A stretch of 64,000 nt of DNA from the NCBI GenBank assembly GCA_020849655.1, contig JADLFU010000183.1:18319-82318 (forward strand), read 5' to 3'. This document shows positions 9,337-18,150 of the stretch, piece after piece (within the stretch, counting starts at the first letter, position 1; every line of letters begins with the position of its first letter). The DNA comes from Polyangiaceae bacterium. Lineage in GTDB: Bacteria; Myxococcota_A; Polyangia; Polyangiales; Polyangiaceae. The position numbers and the translations under genes are program-made. A model generated the notes under the pieces. It searched no databases. It saw only the letters and a program-made list of their open reading frames with translations, and was not told where the DNA came from.

Positions 9337-10540
9337 GCACGCCCGCGTGCGCCGCGTGAAGGGCGAGCTGCGGCTCGTCCCCCTGTCGCCCGCCGCGCGC
9401 GAGGAGGCGCGCGCGACCGCCGAGTCGCTCCTCTCCGCCGCGCACGCCGCGATCGGCGCGTCGCGGGGCGAGGTCGAGGCCGCGTGGGCCGACGTCCCCA
9501 CCGGACCGAGCGGCAAGCGCCTCCGCGACGGGATCCTGAAGGTCGTCGCCGACGCGTGCGAGTTCGACTCCCCCGACGGCGAGCAGGCGGCCGCGCTGCG
9601 CCGCGCGGTGTTCGCCGGGGCGACGGCGGCGCGCGCGGCGGGCGCTCTCGATCGTGCGCAGGTGCTCGGCCTTGCGGGCGCGGCCTTCGGCCTCACGCCC
9701 GACGAGGTCGAGGCGCGGCTCTACGCCGATCTGCCCGACGCCCACCCGCTCGTCCGCGTGGGGTTCCAGCGCGCGGACGCCGTCGTCGACGCGTACGTCG
9801 CGGGGCAGGCCGCCGCGGTGCTGCTCCGCGCGACGCGGGTCGTGGCGGAGGTGACGTGCGGCTCAGCGGGCGCGTACCGCGCGCTCTTCCGCGCGCTGAA
9901 GTTTCACCGCCTGCTGTTCCACGCCGAGGCGCTCGAGGACGGCGCGTACCGCCTGACCCTGGACGGCCCGATGTCGCTGTTCCAGTCGACCCGCAGGTAC
10001 GGCCTCGCGCTCGCGCTGATGCTCCCGTACGTCGCGGCGTGCGAGCGCTGGTCGATCGTCGCCGACGTCGCGTGGGGGCCGACGCAGGAGCCGCTCGTGT
10101 TTCGCGCGCGCGGCGAGGGGGGAGAGGGCGTGGCCTCCGCGCCGCTGCCGGACGAGGTCGACGCCCTGCGAAGGGCGATCGGGCGCGCGTCGCTCGGGTG
10201 GCGCGCCGAGGCCGCGCGGCGGCTCCTCCCCGTCGGCGCCGGCGGCGTGATCGTGCCCGATCTCTGCCTGTCCCGCGACGACGGCGCGCGCGTGTACCTC
10301 GAGGTGCTCGGGTACTTCCGCCGCGAGGCGGTGTTCCAGCGCGTCGACGCGGCGCGCGGCCTGCGCGAGCGCGTGCTGTTCGCGGCGAGCGATCGCCTCC
10401 GCGTCAGCGAGGAGCTGCTCGGCGACGACGTCCCGGCGTCTTTGTACATATACAAACAGTCGATGAGCGCCCGCGCCGTCCTCGCCCGCGCCGACGCGCT
10501 CGCGGCCCGCGGCGTTGACCAGCCCTCGGGGGAGGGGTAG
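9323..10540 (+). CDS. Bax1/DUF790 nuclease, XPB partner
   Basis: A 405-residue DUF790 protein, homologous to archaeal Bax1, a structure-specific nuclease that binds XPB helicase and cuts the unwound strand. The N-terminal half is helical and the C-terminal half holds the nuclease-like core: GGVIVPDLCLSRDDGARVYLEVLGYF, where the PD and E..GY residues form a PD-(D/E)xK-type metal site around residues 310-335. The GTG start lies 14 bases inside the helicase gene, giving tight coupling. It ends with TAG. Function as the incision partner of the neighbouring XPB is inferred from archaeal work. Confidence 0.9.
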   Translation: MLTAEHARVRRVKGELRLVPLSPAAREEARATAESLLSAAHAAIGASRGEVEAAWADVPTGPSGKRLRDGILKVVADACEFDSPDGEQAAALRRAVFAGATAARAAGALDRAQVLGLAGAAFGLTPDEVEARLYADLPDAHPLVRVGFQRADAVVDAYVAGQAAAVLLRATRVVAEVTCGSAGAYRALFRALKFHRLLFHAEALEDGAYRLTLDGPMSLFQSTRRYGLALALMLPYVAACERWSIVADVAWGPTQEPLVFRARGEGGEGVASAPLPDEVDALRRAIGRASLGWRAEAARRLLPVGAGGVIVPDLCLSRDDGARVYLEVLGYFRREAVFQRVDAARGLRERVLFAASDRLRVSEELLGDDVPASLYIYKQSMSARAVLARADALAARGVDQPSGEG

Positions 10541-10549
10541 GCCCGGCGC

Positions 10550-11398
10550 GTGCGCCAGCCGTCCGCCCGCCCGGCCGCCCCCTCGACGCTCGCGCGGGGC
10601 TCGCTCGGGGTCGGCTACCGCGCCGCGCACCGCGAGGCGCTCCTCGGCGAGGTCTTGCCCGCGGAGATCCAGCACCTCGAGATCATCACGGAGAACTTCC
10701 TCGGCCCGGCGCCCGCGCCGAGGGAGACGCTCCGCAGGCTGGCGGCGCGGCTCCCGATCGTGCTCCACGGCGTCGGCCTGAACCTCCTCGGCGCCGAGCC
10801 GCTCGACGAGCGGTACCTCGACGCCGTCGCGCGGCTCGCGGACGAGGTCGACGCGCCCTTCGTGACCGATCACCTCTGCTGGACGGGGAGCGCGGGGCAC
10901 GCGCACTTCGATCTCCTGCCCTTCCCGTACACCGACGAGGCGCTCGAGCTCGCGGCGGCGCGCGCGGCGCACGTGCAGGCGCGGCTGGGGCGCCCCTTCG
11001 GGCTCGAGAACGTGTCGAGCTACGTGACGTTCGTCGAGTCGAGGATGTCCGAGGCCGAGTTCACGACGCGCGTGGTGCGCGAGGCCGGGTGCTGGCTGAT
11101 GTTCGACGTGAACAACGCCGTCGTCTCCGCGCACGACCACGGCGGCGATCCCGAGGAGTGGCTCGGCCTCGTCGACTTCTCGCGCGTCCTGCAGGTGCAC
11201 GTCGCGGGGCACGATCGCCAGGCCGACGGCCTCTGGGTCGACACGCACGATCGCGAGGCGTCCGACGAGACGCGCGCGCTCTACCGGGCCGCGTGGCGCG
11301 CGGGCGGGCCCTTCCCGACGCTGTTCGAGTGGGACGAGCGCATCCCTCCGCTCGACGTCGTCGTCGAGCAGCTCCGTCGGCTCGTGGAGGCGCGGTGA
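10550..11398 (+). CDS. DUF692 multinuclear non-haem iron oxidase (MbnB/BufB-like)
   Basis: A 282-residue DUF692 protein of the MNIO family, TIM-barrel enzymes that use two or three irons to modify cysteine or other residues in ribosomal peptides (MbnB in methanobactin, BufB in bufferins). Family metal-ligand segments are visible: HLEIITENFLG near residue 42, IVLHGVGLNL near 70, VTDHLCWTG near 105, FGLENVSSY near 148, FDVNNAVV near 185, VHVAGHD near 215 and TLFEWDERIP near the end. A weak GGAGG lies upstream of GTG 10550. It is followed by its usual DUF2063 partner with a four-base overlap. No precursor peptide gene is seen nearby. Confidence 0.9.
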   Translation: MRQPSARPAAPSTLARGSLGVGYRAAHREALLGEVLPAEIQHLEIITENFLGPAPAPRETLRRLAARLPIVLHGVGLNLLGAEPLDERYLDAVARLADEVDAPFVTDHLCWTGSAGHAHFDLLPFPYTDEALELAAARAAHVQARLGRPFGLENVSSYVTFVESRMSEAEFTTRVVREAGCWLMFDVNNAVVSAHDHGGDPEEWLGLVDFSRVLQVHVAGHDRQADGLWVDTHDREASDETRALYRAAWRAGGPFPTLFEWDERIPPLDVVVEQLRRLVEAR

Positions 11399-12288
11399 AG
11401 CGGCTGGAGGCGCCGGCGTCGCTCGCAGAGATGCAGCGCTGGTTCTCCCTCGTGCTGCGGGCGCCGCTCGACCCCTCGTCGCGGTCGTTCGTCGCCTCGC
11501 CCGAGGCGTGGCCGCCCGAGGCAGAGCGCCTGACGACGCCCGGCGCCCACGGGACACGGCGCGAGAGACTCGCCGTCTACAACCGGCAGTACTGGTTCCG
11601 GTTGTTCACCGCGTTCGGGCGCGAGTACCCGCTGCTCGCGCGCCTCGTCGGGCATTTTCGGCTCAACCAGCTCACGCAGCGCTTCGTGCTCTCGCGCTCG
11701 CTCTCGGGGGTCGATCTCGGGCGCGCCGCCGACGGCTTCGACGCCTTCGTCGCCGAGGAGCTGTCGCGGGGCGAGCTCGGGCTCATCCCCTCGTTGCCCG
11801 CCGAGGTGAACGACGCGCTCCGGGACGCCGCCGCGATCGACGCCGCGTATCGCGCGCTCTGGGCCGCGCCGAAGGCGCCCACCCTCAGGCCCGATCCGGC
11901 CGACCTCGAGGCGCTCACGGCCGCGCCGCTCGTGCCCTCGGGGGCCGCGGTGATCGTCGAGGAGGGCTGGGCGCTGCTCGAGCTGCGCCGCGCGCTCCCG
12001 GGCGTGGAGGGGGAGGGCGCGGTCGCGCTGCCCGAGCGACACGACGCGCGCCGAGCGGTCGCGCTCGTGCGGCGTGACGGCGTGATCGTCGAGGCGCCGC
12101 TCGAGCCGCTCCAGGCGCTGCTCTACCGGGAGCTGGCGAGGCGGGCGCTCCCCGCCGCGCTCGACGTGGTCGCGGCCGCGTCGACGTCGCCCTCGGCCGA
12201 GCTCGCCCGCGACGTCGAGCGCTGGGTCGCGTGGAGCGTCCGGGCCGGCCTGTGGGCTGCGCCGGCCCCGCCCGCTCCTCTGCGCTAA
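11395..12288 (+). CDS. DUF2063 partner protein (MbnC/BufC-like)
   Basis: A 297-residue protein with the DUF2063 'putative DNA-binding' domain, which in MNIO systems acts as the substrate-recruiting partner of the DUF692 enzyme. The N-terminal half has the family signature (ERLAVYNRQYWFRLFTAFGREYP, split here as RLAVYNRQYWFRL and TAFGREYPLL). The GTG start overlaps the DUF692 stop (GTGA). The stop is TAA at 12286-12288, one of only two TAA stops in the window, and that same triplet read on the other strand is the TTA that ends the convergent lipoprotein. The substrate peptide is unknown. Confidence 0.88.
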   Translation: MKRLEAPASLAEMQRWFSLVLRAPLDPSSRSFVASPEAWPPEAERLTTPGAHGTRRERLAVYNRQYWFRLFTAFGREYPLLARLVGHFRLNQLTQRFVLSRSLSGVDLGRAADGFDAFVAEELSRGELGLIPSLPAEVNDALRDAAAIDAAYRALWAAPKAPTLRPDPADLEALTAAPLVPSGAAVIVEEGWALLELRRALPGVEGEGAVALPERHDARRAVALVRRDGVIVEAPLEPLQALLYRELARRALPAALDVVAAASTSPSAELARDVERWVAWSVRAGLWAAPAPPAPLR

Positions 12289-13554
12289 CTTGCCTGCCGC
12301 CACCTTCGCCTGGAACGGCCGGAACCCGCGGAACGTGACCGCCGTGATCGCGTCCGGGAACACGCGGACGTCGGCGTAGCCGAGCGTGACGACCTTGCCG
12401 CCGACGACGCCGACGGCCGAGACGCGCGCCGGGCCGGGCGTGATGTCGAGCGTGCTGTAGAGGCCGAGCGTGCTCGTGCCGAGCGAGTCGCGGCTCGGAT
12501 CGGGCAGCGGCGACGCCTCGTTGTCGGTGAAGTACCCGCGGTACGCGCGCTTCGACGAGATGTCGACGCTCGCGCCCGTGACGCGCACGTCGCCGCAGTC
12601 GTGGATCTCGCCGGCGACGCTGCCGTTGCCGTCGGTGATCTGGCGGCCGATCGCGGTCGTCGGGATGACCGTGTAGTCGCCCGCGACGACGACGCGCACG
12701 TCGTGCGCCCAGTACTCGCCCTCGGCGTCGGACTTCAGGACGGAGTTCGGGACGTAGACGTAGTCATAGAGCGTCGTGAAGCCGTTCATCCCGTCGGCGC
12801 TCAGCGACTTCACGATGAGTTCCGTCTCGGTGGGGATGCCGTCGTACACGAACGCGCGCTCCTTGCGCTCGTCTCCGATCTTGCATTTCCCCTCGACGAC
12901 CTGCAGCCGGCAGGCCGCGTCGTTGTTGCACGGGCCGTCGACGACCGTCACCGCCTTGCCGACGAGATCGCCCGGCAGCCCGTCGTCGGCGCCGCCGCGC
13001 TTCACCTTGTAGACCTCGATCTTCGAGCCCTTCGAGTCGCAGCCGTTCGCGAAGTTGCGCGCGTAGCCCTTCATCTTGACGGTCTTCGTGGCGGCCTCCT
13101 TCGGCCAGCTCGACATCTGGAAGCAGCCGAGATCGACCGGGCCGGTGCCCGCGTACTCGTCCGTCGACGTCGTGCGCGAGATCTCGGACGGGTTGCCCGA
13201 CGGATCGCGCGCGAGGGTGATGAACGTGCCGCACGCCTCGACGTTGCGGTCCTTCGCGCTGCTCGAGTTGCAGTCGACCGCCGGGCCCGTCGCGGGGCAG
13301 ATCTCGTGGTTCTCGGGGCGCACGCAGCCGCAGCGGCCGTCCGCCTCGCCGGGGATGCCGGTGACGTTGCAGGTCTTCGGGTCGCCCTGGCCGGAGCCGC
13401 CCTGCGCGCTCGATCCGCCCGAGCCCCCGGTGCTGCTGCTCCCGCACGCGGCGCCGCACGCGGCGTCGTCGCCGCCTCCGCAGCCGACGAGGGAGGCCGC
13501 CGAGAGGGCGACGGTGGAGAGGGCGACCAACAGCGAGGTGGGCAGGTGTTTCAT
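12286..13554 (-). CDS. Secreted lipoprotein, ends at TTA shared with convergent TAA
   Basis: A 422-residue lipoprotein. The signal ends in lipobox LVGC (Cys about residue 25), followed by a Ser/Gly-rich linker (SSSTGGSGGSS) and a large domain rich in paired cysteines that I cannot assign. The last plausible residues are VTFRGFRPFQAKVAAGK, then TTA (12288-12286), which pairs base for base with the TAA stop of the DUF2063 gene. In the standard code the frame has no stop until 11281, adding 335 residues that are purely antisense to DUF2063. I end it at the TTA. Short spacing to the divergent queG leaves its promoter in 13555-13602. Confidence 0.7.
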
Positions 13555-13602
13555 AGGGGGGCTCCTTGACCGGCGAAAGCGGCGGGACGATAGCCAAACA
13601 GC

Positions 13603-14649
13603 GTGGTCGAGAGCAACGAGCACCGCATCCGCGCGCGCGCCGAGGAGCTCGGGTTCGACGCGGTCGGCGTCGCCGCGGCCGACGCCGCGATCGACCGGGA
13701 CTTCGAGCGCTACGCGCGCTTCGTCGACGCCGGCATGCACGGGACGATGGCCTGGGTCGCCGAGCACCGCGAGGTGCGCCGCCGCGTGGACACCGCCGAC
13801 GTGCTCCTCGGCGCGCGCTCGATCGTCTGCGTCGCCGGCCGCTACGTCACCGACGCGGCGCCGACCGAGGGCGTGACCGCGGGCATCGCGCGCTACGCCC
13901 GCGGGCAGGACTACCACAACCGCATGCGCAAGCAGCTCCGCAAGCTCGCGGTGATGATCCGCGGCCTCGGCGACGGCGTCGCGGCGCGCCCGATCTCCGA
14001 CACGGCGCCGGTGCTCGACCGCGCGTGGGCGGCGCGCGCGGGGCTCGGGTTCGTCGGCAAGAACGGCCTGCTGATCGTCCCCGGCCAGGGCTCCTTCGTG
14101 CTGCTCGGCGCGGTCGTGACGACGCTCGCGCTCGCGCCCGACGCGCCGATCACCGAGCGCTGCGGCGCGTGCACGCGCTGCCTCGACGCGTGCCCCACGC
14201 AGGCGTTCCCGCGGCCGTTCGTCCTCGACGCGCGCAGGTGCGTCTCGTACCTGACGATCGAGCGCCGGGACGCCATCGACGAGGCGCTGGCGCCGGGCGT
14301 GGGCGCGAACCTCTTCGGCTGCGACGTCTGCCAGGAGGTGTGCCCTTTCAACGCGTCTCGCCGCCAGACGACGCTCGACCCGCGCCCCTTCGAGCCGCTC
14401 GCGCGGTGGGCCGACCTCGATCTCGGCGATCTGCTGCGGCTCGACGAGGCGGGCTTCGTCGCGCTGACCACCGGCTCGCCCGTGCGCCGCGCCACGCGCG
14501 ACGGGCTCGTGCGCAACGCGTGCGTCGTCGCGGCGAACACCGGGCGGAGAGATCTCCTGCCCGCGCTCCTCGCCCTCGCGGCAGGCGATCCGTCGCCCGT
14601 CGTCCGCGCGCAGGCCGCCGCCGCCGCGGCCAGGCTCCGCGCGGGCTGA
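13603..14649 (+). CDS. queG: Epoxyqueuosine reductase
   Basis: A 348-residue cobalamin- and Fe-S-dependent reductase that carries out the last step of queuosine synthesis in tRNA, converting epoxyqueuosine to queuosine in the cytoplasm. Both cluster motifs are present: CGACTRCLDACP near residue 187 and CDVCQEVCPFN near 242. The N-terminal cobalamin-binding region (GMHGTMAWVAEHREVRR, ARYARGQDYHN, VGKNGLLI) is typical, and the C-terminal HEAT-like tail is of normal length. GTG start chosen because it gives the expected N-terminus and follows the divergent lipoprotein by 48 bases. Confidence 0.95.
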   Translation: MVESNEHRIRARAEELGFDAVGVAAADAAIDRDFERYARFVDAGMHGTMAWVAEHREVRRRVDTADVLLGARSIVCVAGRYVTDAAPTEGVTAGIARYARGQDYHNRMRKQLRKLAVMIRGLGDGVAARPISDTAPVLDRAWAARAGLGFVGKNGLLIVPGQGSFVLLGAVVTTLALAPDAPITERCGACTRCLDACPTQAFPRPFVLDARRCVSYLTIERRDAIDEALAPGVGANLFGCDVCQEVCPFNASRRQTTLDPRPFEPLARWADLDLGDLLRLDEAGFVALTTGSPVRRATRDGLVRNACVVAANTGRRDLLPALLALAAGDPSPVVRAQAAAAAARLRAG

Positions 14650-14682
14650 GCGCCGCGCGGGATCTGGGGTATCCGTGGCGGC

Positions 14683-16416
14683 ATGTCCGACGAGCTCCTC
14701 GCGCGCGCGCGCGCCTTTCGTGACGGCGATCCCGACCCCGCCACCCAGCGCGAGCTGGGCGCGCTGATCGACGCGGGCGACCTCGCCGAGCTGCGCGAGC
14801 GGATGGCCGGGCCCCTCGAGTTCGGCACGGCGGGGCTGCGAGGCGTGCTCGGGGCGGGCGAGAGCCGGATGAACCGCGCCGTCGTCCGCCGCACGACCGC
14901 CGGGCTCGCCGCGTACCTCGCCCGCCAGGTGCCCGACGCGCGCGAGCGGGGTGTCGTCGTCGGCCACGACGCGCGCCATCAGAGCCGCGCCTTCGCCGAG
15001 GACTGCGCCGCCGTGCTCGCGGCGGCCGGCTTCCGCGTGTGGTTGTTCGCCGACGTGGGGCCGACGCCGCTCGTCGCGTTCGGCGTGCTCCACCACCGCG
15101 CAGCGTGCGGGGTGATGGTCACCGCGAGCCACAACCCGCCCGAGTACAACGGCTACAAGGTCTACTGGGAGGATGGCGCGCAGATCATCCCGCCCCACGA
15201 CGCGGGCATCTCCGCCGCCATCGCCGCCCAGCCGCCGGCGCGCCTCGTCCCGCTCGCGGACCTGTGCGCCGCGCAGGCCGACGGGCGCGTGGCCACCCTG
15301 TCGCCCGAGGTGACAGAGGCGTATTTTCAGCGGATCGCGGCGCTCGGCGCGGACGCGCGCGGGCGCGACGGCGTGCGCATCGTGGTCACGGCGATGCACG
15401 GCACGGGCGCGCCCTGGACGCGGGAGGCGCTCCGCCGCGCCGGGTTCTCGAGCGTCTCGCCCGTGCCGGAGCAGGAGCTGCCGGATCCTGACTTTCCTAC
15501 CGTCAAGTTTCCCAACCCCGAGGAGCCTGGCGCGATGGACCTCGCGCTCGCGCAGGCGGCGCGGGAGGGCGCGAACCTCGTGCTCGCCAACGATCCCGAC
15601 GCCGACCGCCTCGCCGTCGCCATCCCCGCGCGGGCCGGGTGGAGGCTGCTCACGGGCAACGAGATCGGCGCGCTGCTCGGCGAGTACCTGCTGCGCGCGC
15701 GGCCGGAGGGCGGCGCGTCCCGCCTCGTGCTCACGACGATCGTGAGCTCGCCGCTGCTCGTCCGCGTCGCCGAGGCGCTCGGCGTGCGCTACGCCGAGAC
15801 GCTGACGGGGCTGAAGTGGATCTGCGCGGAGGCTCGCCGGCAGGAGGCGGAGGGGGCGCGGTTCGTGTTCGGGTACGAGGAGGCGCTCGGCTACTGCGTC
15901 GGCAACGTGCGCGACAAGGACGGCGTCAGCGCCGCGGCCGTCTTCGCCGAGCTCGCGGCCGTCGCGGGCGCGGAGGGGCGCACGGTCGAGGACGAGCTCG
16001 GGCGCATCGCGCAGGCGTACGGCCTCTACGTCAGCGGCCAGCACAGCGTCGTGCACAAGGGCGCCGACGGCCTCGCGGCCATCCGGGCGACGATGGCGAG
16101 GCTGCGCGCGTCGGCGCGCGGCTCGATCGGCGGGCTCGCCGTCGTGGGCGTGCGCGACGTCGAGGCCGGGACGTGCCGGCGGGCCGACGGCGCCGTCTCC
16201 GCGCTCTCGCTGCCGAGGAGCGACGTCGTGATGTTCGACCTCGAGGGCGGCTCGCGCGTCGTCGCGAGGCCGAGCGGCACCGAGCCGAAGATCAAGTTCT
16301 ACTTCGACGTGTGTGAGCGCTGGGCGCCGGGCGAGCCCTTCGACGTCGCGCGCGCGCGGGCGGAGGCGAGGCGCGGGCGCGTCGTCGCGGAGTTCCTCGA
16401 GCTCGCGGGCGCATGA
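14683..16416 (+). CDS. Phosphoglucomutase/phosphomannomutase family (alpha-D-phosphohexomutase)
   Basis: A 577-residue mutase that moves phosphate between C1 and C6 (or C5) of hexose or pentose phosphates. The length and N-terminus (FGTAGLRGVLGAGESRMN) fit the PgcA/PGM2-like subgroup. The phosphoserine loop is TASHNPPEYNGYK near residue 147, the metal loop DPDADR near 305, the sugar loop GYEEALGYC near 396, and the phosphate-binding loop GTEPKIKFY near 529. The stop overlaps the ATG of aroE (ATGA), so the two are likely cotranscribed. Whether it prefers glucose-1-phosphate or pentose-1-phosphate cannot be decided from sequence. Confidence 0.9.
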   Translation: MSDELLARARAFRDGDPDPATQRELGALIDAGDLAELRERMAGPLEFGTAGLRGVLGAGESRMNRAVVRRTTAGLAAYLARQVPDARERGVVVGHDARHQSRAFAEDCAAVLAAAGFRVWLFADVGPTPLVAFGVLHHRAACGVMVTASHNPPEYNGYKVYWEDGAQIIPPHDAGISAAIAAQPPARLVPLADLCAAQADGRVATLSPEVTEAYFQRIAALGADARGRDGVRIVVTAMHGTGAPWTREALRRAGFSSVSPVPEQELPDPDFPTVKFPNPEEPGAMDLALAQAAREGANLVLANDPDADRLAVAIPARAGWRLLTGNEIGALLGEYLLRARPEGGASRLVLTTIVSSPLLVRVAEALGVRYAETLTGLKWICAEARRQEAEGARFVFGYEEALGYCVGNVRDKDGVSAAAVFAELAAVAGAEGRTVEDELGRIAQAYGLYVSGQHSVVHKGADGLAAIRATMARLRASARGSIGGLAVVGVRDVEAGTCRRADGAVSALSLPRSDVVMFDLEGGSRVVARPSGTEPKIKFYFDVCERWAPGEPFDVARARAEARRGRVVAEFLELAGA

Positions 16417-17216
16417 GCGGCGTCACGGTCTGCGGATCGCTGTCGAGGTTCCCCGTCTCGCTCGGCCGCGCGATGCACGAGGCGGGGTACCGCGCGCTCG
16501 GGCTCGACTGGATGTACGCGCCGTTCGCGTGCGTCGACGTGCGGGGCGCGCTCTCTGGCATGCGCGCGCTCGGCATCCGCGGGCTCGGCGTGTCGATGCC
16601 GTTCAAGGTGGAGGTCCTCCCGCACCTCGACGCCGTGACGCCGCAGGCCTCGCGCATCGGCGCCGTGAACACGCTCGTCAACGACGGCGGCCGCGTCACC
16701 GGGCACAACACCGACGCCGCCGGCGCGGTCGAGGCGCTCCGCGAGGTCGTCTCGCTCGAGGGGCGACGGGTGCTCGTGCTCGGCGCGGGCGGCGCCGCGC
16801 ACGCCGTCGTCTTCGGGCTGGTCGACGCGGGCGCGCGCGTGACCGTCGCCAACCGCACGCCCGAGCGGGGGCGCGCGCTCGCGGCGCGGTCGGGCGCGGC
16901 GTACGCGGCGTGGGACGCGGCGCTCGCCGGCGACCACGAGGTGCTGGTCCACGCGACGTCGCAGGGCATGGCCGGCGTCGGCGACGAGTCGCCCGTCCGG
17001 GCGGCGAGCCTCACCGCGTCGACGGTGGTGATGGACATCGTCTACAAGCCGATCGAGACGGCGCTCGCCCGCGCGGCGCGCGAGCGTGGCGCGACGGTGA
17101 TCACCGGGGAGCGCATGCTGCTCCACCAGGCGATGGGTCAGTTCTCGCTCTACACCGGGCTCGCGGCGCCGCGCGAGGCGATGGAGTCGGCGCTCCTCGC
17201 CGCGCTCTGTGCGTTA
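16413..17216 (+). CDS. aroE: Shikimate dehydrogenase, ends at TTA shared with convergent folD TAA
   Basis: A 267-residue NADP-dependent shikimate dehydrogenase (3-dehydroshikimate to shikimate, aromatic amino acid pathway). Visible are SMPFKVEV with the catalytic Lys, NTLVNDGG, GHNTDAAGAVEAL, the Rossmann loop GAGGAAHAVV, ANRTPERGRAL, and the terminal GERMLLHQAMGQF. The family ends about 15-20 residues later, and here the codon is TTA at 17214-17216, exactly opposite the folD TAA stop. In the standard code the frame runs on for a further 329 residues to 18203, antisense across all of folD. I end it at the TTA, giving a normal length. ATG overlaps the mutase stop. Confidence 0.88.
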
Positions 17217-18080
17217 CGCGCGCCGCTTCGCCGCCTCGCGCGCGCGCGCCGCGGTGACCGTGTTCGCGAGCAGGCACGCGATGGTCATCGGGCCGACGCC
17301 GCCCGGCACCGGCGTCAGGTGCCCCGCGCGCTCCGCCGCCTCGGCGAACGCGACGTCGCCGACCAGCTTGCCGTCCGCGCCGCGGTTGATCCCGACGTCG
17401 ATGACGACCGCGCCCGGCTTGATCCAGTCGCCGCGCACCAGGTTGGCGCGGCCCACCGCCGCGACGAGCACGTCGGCCTCGCGGCAGACGGCGGGCAGAT
17501 CGCGCGTCCTCGAGTGCGCGATGGTGACGGTCGCGTGCTTCGCGAGCAGGAGCTGCGCGATCGGCTTGCCGACGATGTTGCTGCGACCGACCACGACGGC
17601 GCGCGCCCCCGCGAGCTCGACGCCCGACTCGGCGATGAGGCGCATGCAGCCGAGCGGCGTGCACGGGACCAGCGCGGGGTGCCCCGTCGCGAGGCGCCCG
17701 GCGTTCAGCGCGTGGAACCCGTCGACGTCCTTGTCGGGATCGATCGCGCGGAGGACCTCGGCCTCGCGCACCTGCTTCGGCAGCGGGAGTTGCACGAGGA
17801 TGCCGTCGACGGCGTCGTCGCGGTTGAGCCGCTCGACCAGCGCGAGCACCTCGGCCTCGGGCGTCTCCGCGGGCAGGCGGATCAGCGTGCCCGCGATCCC
17901 GCACTCCTTCGCGCTCCGCTCCTTGTTGCGGGTGTAGACGACGCTCGCCGGATCCTCTCCGACGAGCACCACCGTCAAGCCGGGCGCCCGGCCGTGCGCC
18001 GAGGTGAACCCGGCCACGTCCGCGCGGACCTCCGCGCGCACCTTCTCTGCGATCGCCTTGCCGTCGAGGATGTTCGCCAT
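17214..18080 (-). CDS. folD: Methylenetetrahydrofolate dehydrogenase/cyclohydrolase
   Basis: A 288-residue bifunctional folate enzyme that interconverts methylene-, methenyl- and formyl-tetrahydrofolate in the cytosol. Motifs are the [14 protein letters not shown] segment with the catalytic Tyr/Lys, [32 protein letters not shown] and [11 protein letters not shown] near the C-terminus. ATG 18080 starts at [14 protein letters not shown]. It ends with TAA at 17216-17214, the triplet that on the other strand is the aroE TTA. It lies 70 bases downstream of the TrmN6-like gene and may be the last gene of the long minus-strand operon. Confidence 0.96.
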   Translation of the reverse strand: MANILDGKAIAEKVRAEVRADVAGFTSAHGRAPGLTVVLVGEDPASVVYTRNKERSAKECGIAGTLIRLPAETPEAEVLALVERLNRDDAVDGILVQLPLPKQVREAEVLRAIDPDKDVDGFHALNAGRLATGHPALVPCTPLGCMRLIAESGVELAGARAVVVGRSNIVGKPIAQLLLAKHATVTIAHSRTRDLPAVCREADVLVAAVGRANLVRGDWIKPGAVVIDVGINRGADGKLVGDVAFAEAAERAGHLTPVPGGVGPMTIACLLANTVTAARAREAAKRRA

Positions 18081-18150
18081 GCGCCCGGTGTACACCAGCG
18101 CCCGTGCGGCGCGAGCGCCCGCTGCTCGGCCGGGAGGCGCGCCCGCGGGA

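Noticed and set aside
10550..12288. Methanobactin biosynthesis operon
   Set aside because: Only the MNIO enzyme and its partner are present; no MbnA-like peptide, transporter or aminotransferase is seen.
11281..16056. Very long minus-strand open frame (1591 codons) across DUF2063, lipoprotein, QueG and mutase genes
   Set aside because: Only the lipoprotein part (12286-13554) has protein features; the rest is antisense to real plus-strand genes, a known effect of very GC-rich codon use.
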